Assembly: GCA_020056155.1 (NCBI GenBank)
Contig: JAGVII010000596.1
Location: 1 to 11,233, forward strand
From: Afipia sp.
GTDB taxonomy: Bacteria; Pseudomonadota; Alphaproteobacteria; Rhizobiales; Xanthobacteraceae
Reading direction: 5' to 3'
DNA length: 11,233 nt
In this document: positions 6,359 to 11,233 of the stretch, one piece after another
How the letters are laid out: the number at the start of each line of letters is the position of its first letter
Numbering within the stretch: the first letter of the stretch is position 1
Program-made: the position numbers and the translations under genes
The notes under the pieces: model-generated
What the model saw: only the letters and a program-made list of their open reading frames with translations
Database searches by the model: none
What the model was told of the DNA's origin: nothing

Positions 6359-7000
6359 TTATTCTTCCCCTGCCCGACGCGAATGAGTCACCGGAATTTG
6401 CAACCGCTCAGCAATGCGCACTAGATCCGCCAATGATGCCGCCGCCATCTTCTGCATTACGTTTCTGCGGTGAATCTGAAGCGTCACCTCACTGATTCCG
6501 AGTTCTGCGGCCGCCTGCTTGTTGAGCAGCCCGCTGATCACGAGGGGCAACACTTCTTGCTCGCGCGGCGTCAGCTCGCTATAGCGGCGTCTGAGAATAT
6601 CGAGGTCCGCCCGCTCCGCATGCGCTCGCCTATCTTGCGCCACCGCCGCACGGATCGCTCGCATGAGGTCCGCATCACTGAATGGCTTTGTGAGAAAATC
6701 CACAGCGCCGCCCCTGATTGCGCGCACCGATGATGGAATATCACCATGTCCAGTAATGAACACGATTGGGGGGTGATCGCCATCCGCAATCTGACTCTGC
6801 AGATCCAAACCATTAATGTCAGGCAACTCGACATCAAGAATGAGACAGGCTGGCTGCCTTGATTTATCCACGTCCATGTAAGCACGTGCGGAATCGAACG
6901 CTATTGTTGTCACTCCGTACGACGCCAATAACTCGCTAAGCGCCTCCCGAATTGTCACATCGTCATCGACGATAAAAACAATATAATCTTCGTCGCTCAT
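6359..7000 (-). CDS. FixJ/NodW-type response regulator (receiver plus LuxR-type HTH), first copy
   Basis: A 213-residue response regulator of normal FixJ length. The receiver (about 5-120) has D12-D13-D14, phospho-acceptor D56 in L-I-L-D-V-E-L-P, T83 in F-I-T-G-H-G-D-I-P and K105 in L-T-K-P-F. A linker rich in Arg, Ala and Glu leads to the LuxR-type HTH (about 142-198): 'LTPREQEVLPLVISGLLNKQ' then 'LGISEVTLQIHRRNVMQKM'. It acts in the cytoplasm as a phosphorylation-controlled DNA-binding protein. Its ATG overlaps the kinase stop by four bases (ATGA), so it is the kinase's direct partner by position. It shares the receiver and HTH wording with the regulator at 5219-5974 but differs clearly along the whole length, so the two are old paralogues rather than a recent copy. 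Confidence 0.94.
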   Translation of the reverse strand: MSDEDYIVFIVDDDVTIREALSELLASYGVTTIAFDSARAYMDVDKSRQPACLILDVELPDINGLDLQSQIADGDHPPIVFITGHGDIPSSVRAIRGGAVDFLTKPFSDADLMRAIRAAVAQDRRAHAERADLDILRRRYSELTPREQEVLPLVISGLLNKQAAAELGISEVTLQIHRRNVMQKMAAASLADLVRIAERLQIPVTHSRRAGEE

Positions 7001-9849
7001 GCTGCTTCTTTCGCTTGGATTGGCAACGTAAAGATGAACGTTGTGCCATCCGATTCGTTCGTTTCAACCCATAGCTTTCCTCCATGAGACTCGATGATCG
7101 ATCGGCAGATCGCGAGTCCCATGCCCATCCCGTTCTCCTTTGTCGTAAAGAACGGCTCGAAAATCCGATCTGGATGCTCGACGCCTCGACCTCGGTCACT
7201 AACCTCGATCTGCACCACGTCCGCGACCTGACGCACGCGCACCTGCAGAGCCTTGTCGCCCCCAATGGCGTCCATTGCTTCCATGCCGTTTCTTATAAGA
7301 TTGATCAGCACCTGCTGAAGCTGGACCCGATCGACTTCAACAAGCGGCAGAAGGTCATCTACATCGATATTCATTCGTACAGAGCGGCGCATCGCCTCTT
7401 CTGCCATAAGCTCTCGAACTTCGACCATGATGCCGCCGATTGCAGCAGAAACACGAGAATCCATCGAGTGTTTGAACAAGGCACGTATACGACTAACCAC
7501 GTCTGCGGCTGCGTTGGCATCGCGGATGATACGCTCCACAGTCCGATGGGCTCGTTCGGTATTTGGAGGTTCTGCCACAAGCCAACGCTGGCAGGCATAC
7601 GAGTTAGCAACAACGGCGGCCAACGGCTGGTTCACCTCGTGGGCGATCGACGCCGAGAGTTCGGCAAGGCTCGCCGCCTGAGTTGCGCGCGCCAATCGCT
7701 CCTGTGCAAAGCGCAACTCTTCCTGCGCCCGAACCTCGCCGTCGATGTCGAGACACATAACATTCCACTGCACGATGGAGCCATCAGCATTTCGCATCGC
7801 CTCGGCACGAGTTTCAACCCAGCGATATTCACCATCGAAACGTCGTAATCGGTGCCGCCGAGCGTAGGGCTCTCCGGTTTCAAGGCAATGCGCGTATCGT
7901 TTTTTGACACCCTCAACATCCTCGGGATGAACACCAGCGTCGAGGGTTCCGTTCAACCGGGTCTTCCCCATACCGTCTAGGGCTTCCAGGTCATAGCCAA
8001 GGAACTGGCGCAGCCGTTGGCTACGGTAGATCGGCTCACCATTGGGAGAAGCACAATCAATCATAGCCGGGAGCGTTTCGACGAGTTGCCACACAAATCG
8101 TTCTCTTTCACGGAGCTCTTCCTGCGTCCGGATCTCGCGTTCGATGTCGATTGAAATGATATACCATTGCACAATCACACCAGATGCATCACGCAGCGGT
8201 TGTGCCCGAGCCTCGATCCAAGGATAAGTACCGTCCTTATCGCGGCGTCGGAATCGGTTCACGAAGGGCGTCCCGGTCGCAAAACCGTCCAATGCTCTCT
8301 TAAGCATCACTGGAAGATCTTCAGGATGGGCCAGATGCCTGGCCAACGCTTCAAAGGTTTCGACGTGGGCCGGCGGCGAACCGACCTGATTCGCATATCG
8401 TTTACTCGCGTAGGTCAGTTTGCCTGAGGCATCGAAGCTCAAGATGTTAATGGGCACTGCATCGATCATCTGCTGAAGTTGTCGCGTCGTGTTCCGCAGC
8501 GCTTCCTCAGCCCGCACTTGGTCATCGATATCGATGGAAACCTGATACCAGTGCAAGATCCTGCCATCTCGACCGCGCAGAGGCTCGCAACGCCCTTCCA
8601 ACCAGCGGTAACTGCCGTCTTTCCAACGTCGGCGATATCGCATTATGAATGGGTCGCCAGTTTTGAGACAGTTGGCAGAGATGCGCAGCACCTCCGGTGC
8701 ATCTTCAGGATGAACCAGTGTTTCTGCCACCTTTACGGTATCTTCGAAGTTTGCTCCGGAGAGGCCGAGATCCTCCAGGGAGCGCTTGTTGACGTAGGCG
8801 AGCTTGCCAGCCGGCGTCCAGCTCCAGATGTGGATTGGCAGGGCGTCGACGAGTTGCTGAAGATCTTGCTCACTCCGTCGTAACGCATCCTCCGCATGCA
8901 TCTGAGCATCGATATCAAGGCACACGCCGTACCATCGCACGATTTCGCCTTGGGCATTGCGCATCGGCTCTGCGCGAGCGTCGACCCAACGATACATGCC
9001 ATCCGAACGGCGAAGACGATGCTTCAATGAAAAACCTTCGCCGATCCTGACCGCGGTCTCGACTGCACTTCTGACCGCGACAGCATCATCCGGATGTATG
9101 ATAGTCTTGACGACCGCGTCGAAGCGCTCCGCTTCAGAAGAGCCCAACTCGTCGATAAGGACACCGCCGAATTCAACCATCTGTTTGTTGAAGTAAGTGG
9201 GATTACCCTCCGGCGACAGGCACCATACGAGTACTGGAACAGCATCGATCAGTTGCTGTAACGATCGTTCGCTTTCGCGCAGCGCCGCTTCAGCTACTTT
9301 CTGTTCATCGATGTCGATCGTGGTACCGTACCAGCCGACGATGCGGCCAGCGGGATCGCGCTTGGGCAGACCAGCGCTCCGATACCAGCGATATGCGCCG
9401 GCTCGCCACATACGATGTTCGCAATGGTAGTCCCTGCCCGTTCGGAGGCTGCGCCGCCAGACTGCGAGAAGCCAATCAAGATCATCGGGATGAACGACCT
9501 TTCGAAAGCCGAACTCATCGTCCTCTGTGGCAACGAGGTCTTCCTTGGACAATCCCGTGAATGCCCGGGGACTGCGGCTCATATACAGAAACTTCCCGTT
9601 CGCATCGGCATACCATGCAAGTGCTGGCATGCTCTCGATGATGCACATGGCCTGTTCCGCCTTGCTGGTCGCCCTCTTCGCACGCATGCGATCGGCGGCG
9701 GCCATCGCAACGCCGACAGCGGTTAACAAGGCGGCAATCATGGTGATATGGCCAATCGGCACATTGATCAGCGGCGCCAAAACGAACCCGATGCCGCAGC
9801 CCGCAAGCGCGAAGCCAAGGCGATCCATATAGGGCACTCTAAGTGTCAT
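6997..9849 (-). CDS. Membrane-anchored sensor histidine kinase with five tandem PAS modules
   Basis: A 950-residue hybrid-free histidine kinase. Two hydrophobic helices at about 10-30 and 33-53 anchor it with almost no periplasmic part, so sensing is probably cytoplasmic. Five PAS/PAC modules follow at about 68-183, 193-318, 326-448, 453-573 and 583-705. Each has an 'HP-E/D-D' turn, and the C-terminal part of each carries a 'YRW...RNxxGxIVxWY...DID'-like motif. The dimerisation domain (about 723-793) contains phospho-acceptor H737 in S-I-A-H-E-V-N-Q-P-L-A-A. The ATPase domain has the N box with N850 and N854, D-R-G-R-G at 885-889, F-E-P-F-F-T-T-K at 897-904 and G-M-G-M-G-L at 907-912. The ATG at 9849 is favoured by GGGAG 7 bases upstream. 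Starts at 9882 or 9900 would add 11 or 17 residues. It should phosphorylate the three downstream receivers. The signal is unknown, and no heme-ligand motif like that of FixL was recognised. Confidence 0.93.
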   Translation of the reverse strand: MTLRVPYMDRLGFALAGCGIGFVLAPLINVPIGHITMIAALLTAVGVAMAAADRMRAKRATSKAEQAMCIIESMPALAWYADANGKFLYMSRSPRAFTGLSKEDLVATEDDEFGFRKVVHPDDLDWLLAVWRRSLRTGRDYHCEHRMWRAGAYRWYRSAGLPKRDPAGRIVGWYGTTIDIDEQKVAEAALRESERSLQQLIDAVPVLVWCLSPEGNPTYFNKQMVEFGGVLIDELGSSEAERFDAVVKTIIHPDDAVAVRSAVETAVRIGEGFSLKHRLRRSDGMYRWVDARAEPMRNAQGEIVRWYGVCLDIDAQMHAEDALRRSEQDLQQLVDALPIHIWSWTPAGKLAYVNKRSLEDLGLSGANFEDTVKVAETLVHPEDAPEVLRISANCLKTGDPFIMRYRRRWKDGSYRWLEGRCEPLRGRDGRILHWYQVSIDIDDQVRAEEALRNTTRQLQQMIDAVPINILSFDASGKLTYASKRYANQVGSPPAHVETFEALARHLAHPEDLPVMLKRALDGFATGTPFVNRFRRRDKDGTYPWIEARAQPLRDASGVIVQWYIISIDIEREIRTQEELRERERFVWQLVETLPAMIDCASPNGEPIYRSQRLRQFLGYDLEALDGMGKTRLNGTLDAGVHPEDVEGVKKRYAHCLETGEPYARRHRLRRFDGEYRWVETRAEAMRNADGSIVQWNVMCLDIDGEVRAQEELRFAQERLARATQAASLAELSASIAHEVNQPLAAVVANSYACQRWLVAEPPNTERAHRTVERIIRDANAAADVVSRIRALFKHSMDSRVSAAIGGIMVEVRELMAEEAMRRSVRMNIDVDDLLPLVEVDRVQLQQVLINLIRNGMEAMDAIGGDKALQVRVRQVADVVQIEVSDRGRGVEHPDRIFEPFFTTKENGMGMGLAICRSIIESHGGKLWVETNESDGTTFIFTLPIQAKEAA
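7734..9650 (-). repeat. Tandem repeat of five PAS/PAC coding modules inside the kinase gene
   Basis: The kinase is built from five modules of about 115-130 codons. Each has an 'L-x-x-x-P-x-x-x-W/D-x-x-x-x-x-G-x-P/L' entry, an HPED or HPDD turn, a charged 'HRLRR.DG.YRW' segment and a 'W...CLDID..V.A.EALR' exit into a short coiled linker. The second and fifth modules match best in the 'HRLRR', 'RAE.MRNA' and 'CLDID' segments, whereas the first lacks several of these. Coordinates are approximate. Confidence 0.6.
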
Positions 9850-9931
9850 CGACGGCTCCCGGCGCGAGATAGCCCGCCGCATCGGCCCCTCGCTTGGCAT
9901 GACGCCACAACTTAGGGATTTCGATGAAAAT

Positions 9932-9974
9932 TATCATGGCAGGGCTTGGCGGCATCCTATGGAAATCCATGATA
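9932..9974. repeat. Perfect 8-bp inverted repeat upstream of the kinase gene
   Basis: TATCATGG (9932-9939) and CCATGATA (9967-9974) are exact reverse complements 27 bases apart. The right arm can also pair locally, ATGG (9959-9962) with CCAT (9967-9970) around AAAT, so two mutually exclusive stems are possible. It lies in the 5' leader of the signalling operon and overlaps the end of the possible small gene. Confidence 0.4.
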
Positions 9975-10100
9975 GGCAATTGCGCCAAACCATGGAAGCG
10001 CCGGACTTTTGGCCGTCACCACGTATCCTTTCGCCGCAAGCTCTTTTAAATCGCGGCAATTGCTCTGCGGTGGCGGGCGCAAACCGATCTCTCCCTTCAT
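9957..10100 (-). CDS. Possible 47-residue small protein in the kinase operon leader
   Basis: The frame begins with ATG at 10100 and ends with TAG at 9957-9959. It reads MKGEIGLRPPPQSNCRDLKE, then LAAKGYVVTAKSPALPWFGA and IAYHGFP. The central 'RDLKELAAKGYVVTAKSPALPWFGAI'-type stretch looks like a real strand-helix-strand protein rather than random translation, but no family was recognised. There is no signal peptide or membrane segment. The ribosome site is mediocre: GGATGGGTG lies about 4 bases before the ATG. It is 56-107 bases upstream of the kinase start on the same strand, so it could be the first gene of that operon, a leader peptide, or chance. Confidence 0.35.
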   Translation of the reverse strand: MKGEIGLRPPPQSNCRDLKELAAKGYVVTAKSPALPWFGAIAYHGFP

Positions 10101-10169
10101 CGATCACCCATCCGATAACGCCTTCAAAGACCATCTTGCTCGACTAGGACTGAGGTCAACCTGACCATT

Positions 10170-10251
10170 GGCAGGCGCGAGCTATTCCAACGGACAGTAC
10201 CGGCGCTTTCAAAAAGCTCGCAGTTTTCCCGCGTCAACCGAGGCGCCTGCC
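10170..10251. repeat. Perfect 9-bp long-range inverted repeat with a nested 7-bp stem
   Basis: GGCAGGCGC (10170-10178) is the exact reverse complement of GCGCCTGCC (10243-10251). A second stem, GCGAGCT (10177-10183) with AGCTCGC (10215-10221), lies within and competes for the bases 10177-10178. It is 45 bases before the ATG at 10297, so it could be a leader structure for the plus-strand gene. No known riboswitch class was recognised. Confidence 0.35.
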
Positions 10252-10283
10252 GGTCTTCAATGGCCGTAAGGGTGCGGCCACGC

Positions 10284-10288
10284 GAGGA
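10284..10288 (+). promoter_or_regulatory. Ribosome binding site before the zinc-ribbon-like extension
   Basis: GAGGA is placed 8 bases before the ATG at 10297. It is a better site than the one before the ATG at 10582 (GGTGAGCGAG) and argues that translation begins at 10297. Confidence 0.45.
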
Positions 10289-10296
10289 AAACCGCC

Positions 10297-10581
10297 ATGA
10301 ATTGTCCGGCTTGTACCTTCGCCATGGGAGCGCGCGGCAGCCGGCATTTCGTTTGCGTGCCATGCCGCCAATCGATTGAGACATTTGAAGTCGCCCAGCA
10401 CCGGTATCTCGGCAACAACGGGGGCTTTGGATCAGACAGAATTCATCGTTCCCACACCGCCGCCTCGTCGCCCGAGGGCAGCTTGCTCATTGCGGCGGGC
10501 CGCGGCGGTTCCTCGCCATGCTCACAAACAAACGAGCGTGATAGCACATCAGTCGCGAGCCTCCGCTCTCCGGTGAGCGAG
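10297..10581 (+). CDS. Zinc-ribbon-like N-terminal extension, in frame with the AraC-type gene
   Basis: Starting at ATG 10297, 95 codons run without a stop into the AraC-family coding sequence. The first in-frame upstream stop is TAA at 10267-10269. The peptide begins MNCPACTFAMGARGSRHFVC and continues VPCRQSIETFEV. Cysteines 3, 6, 20 and 23 form C-x2-C-x13-C-x2-C, the four-cysteine pattern of a zinc ribbon. Residues about 35-95 are Ser/Gly/Arg-rich and look like a disordered linker or non-coding DNA. It may be a genuine N-terminal domain of the regulator, a small separate gene that lost its stop, or an accidental open frame. Listed apart from the AraC part because AraC-like homology appears to begin at 10582. 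Confidence 0.4.
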
Positions 10582-11233
10582 ATGTCGCGCGTTCTCAAGA
10601 CCACCCCGGTTCACATTGCATCTGACCTGTCAGGCGGCGCAGTCGCCCAATGGAGCCATGACGCGTTTCACGAGACCGTCGAACCGATGACCGACCATGT
10701 GATCATGACGTATGTCGGCACCGTGCAACGGATCGAGCGGCGCAACGGCAACTCGATTGCATCGGGCACCGCACGTGACGGCACCGTGACCATCATTCCC
10801 GCCGGCTCAACGTCCCGATGGGACATCTACCAGCCCATGAATATCATTCAGCTCTATCTTCCACACGCAACACTTGCACGTGTTGCTCTCGAAGCCAACA
10901 TTGCAACGCCACCAGATCTCCTTGAACGGACCGCGCTTCCCGATCTGGTGACATCGCGGCTGCTGACAAGCGCGGCAGATGCTGTGGAAGGCAATGACAC
11001 GCTGGACACTCTCTTCAGGCAACAACTAAGCGACCTTCTGGCTACGCGATTGTTGTCCGCACACACCGGCATGATGCCCGCCTACCAACCTGCGCTTGGC
11101 GGACTCGCTCCAACCGTATTATCGCGGGCCATCGAGCGCTTGCGATCAGACAGTGACGCGGATGTATCTCTCGCGGCCCTTGCCTCTGACTCGAGACTGT
11201 CACGCTTTCATTTCTGCCGCGCCTTCAAGACAA
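10582..11233 (+). CDS. AraC-family transcriptional regulator (C-terminus outside the window)
   Basis: The window holds 217 codons from ATG 10582. The first part is a cupin-like or less conserved effector region: MSRVLKTTPVHIASDLSGGA, then 'VTIIPAGSTSRWDIYQPMNI'. Near residues 165-217 the AraC DNA-binding domain begins with 'LSRAIERLRSDSDADVSLAA', then 'LASDSRLSRFHFCRAFK'. This is the first helix-turn-helix of the two expected, and the second lies beyond 11233. It should act in the cytoplasm as a ligand-responsive activator or repressor. The start is uncertain: GTG at 10573 is in frame, and the frame stays open up to an ATG at 10297. It is divergent from the kinase operon and may or may not regulate it. 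Confidence 0.88.
   Translation, partial: MSRVLKTTPVHIASDLSGGAVAQWSHDAFHETVEPMTDHVIMTYVGTVQRIERRNGNSIASGTARDGTVTIIPAGSTSRWDIYQPMNIIQLYLPHATLARVALEANIATPPDLLERTALPDLVTSRLLTSAADAVEGNDTLDTLFRQQLSDLLATRLLSAHTGMMPAYQPALGGLAPTVLSRAIERLRSDSDADVSLAALASDSRLSRFHFCRAFKT

Larger units (their letters stand above)
9850..10296. other. Leader and divergent region between the kinase operon and the AraC-type gene
   Basis: About 447 bases. It must contain the promoter of the four-gene signalling operon (minus) and that of the AraC-type gene (plus); no confident -35/-10 boxes were seen. It holds one possible small gene (9957-10100, minus) and two long-range inverted repeats, listed separately. The other short open frames here lack ribosome sites and protein-like composition. 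Confidence 0.5.

Noticed and set aside
7084..7848. Long plus-strand open frame (254 codons) opposite the kinase gene
   Set aside because: It is fully antisense to the conserved ATPase and PAS coding region, and its translation shows no domain or motif.
10124..10384. An 86-codon minus-strand frame before the AraC-type gene
   Set aside because: It is Arg/Ser-rich without motifs and overlaps the better-supported plus-strand zinc-ribbon-like frame.
10867..10886. GCAACAC/GTGTTGC inverted repeat with a 6-base loop inside the AraC-type gene
   Set aside because: It lies in ordinary coding sequence; at 7 bases it is plausibly chance.

Overview
The window looks like a moderate-GC accessory segment of an alphaproteobacterium, most likely a rhizobial or Bradyrhizobium/Rhodopseudomonas-type member of the Hyphomicrobiales. 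This is inferred from the gene families: a Tat-exported branched-chain-amino-acid-type binding protein, a NodD-like LysR regulator, and a multi-PAS histidine kinase followed by FixJ/NodW-type response regulators. No rRNA, tRNA, CRISPR array, insertion sequence or transposase was recognised.

Left part (1-2887): a minus-strand transport operon has its binding-protein gene complete (103-1440), and only the first 25 codons of the downstream ABC ATPase gene lie inside the window (1-77). A 529-base intergenic region with several dyad symmetries separates it from a divergent plus-strand LysR-type regulator (1970-2887). This is the classical layout of a LysR regulator controlling the divergent transporter.

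Middle part (2888-5218): there is a poorly supported minus-strand hypothetical frame (3056-3571, possibly starting at 3723 and frameshifted). Next is a strong hairpin just beyond a complete minus-strand MBL-fold metallohydrolase gene (3783-4784), which is richer in GC than its neighbours. About 430 bases of apparently non-coding DNA follow.

Right-centre (5219-9849): a compact four-gene minus-strand signalling operon. A roughly 950-residue membrane-anchored histidine kinase with five tandem PAS modules is followed by a FixJ/NodW-like regulator, a receiver-only protein and a second FixJ/NodW-like regulator. The joins are a 4-base overlap, a 2-base gap and an 11-base overlap, so the proteins are almost certainly co-translated and probably form one branched phosphorelay.

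Right end (9850-11233): a leader region contains a possible 47-codon small gene (9957-10100, minus) and two long-range inverted repeats. A plus-strand AraC-family regulator then runs off the window. Its reading frame stays open upstream to an ATG at 10297 with a good ribosome binding site, and this extension encodes a zinc-ribbon-like CxxC-x13-CxxC motif. Of the unexplained signals here, the extension, the small leader gene and the one-kinase/three-receiver operon are the most worth checking.
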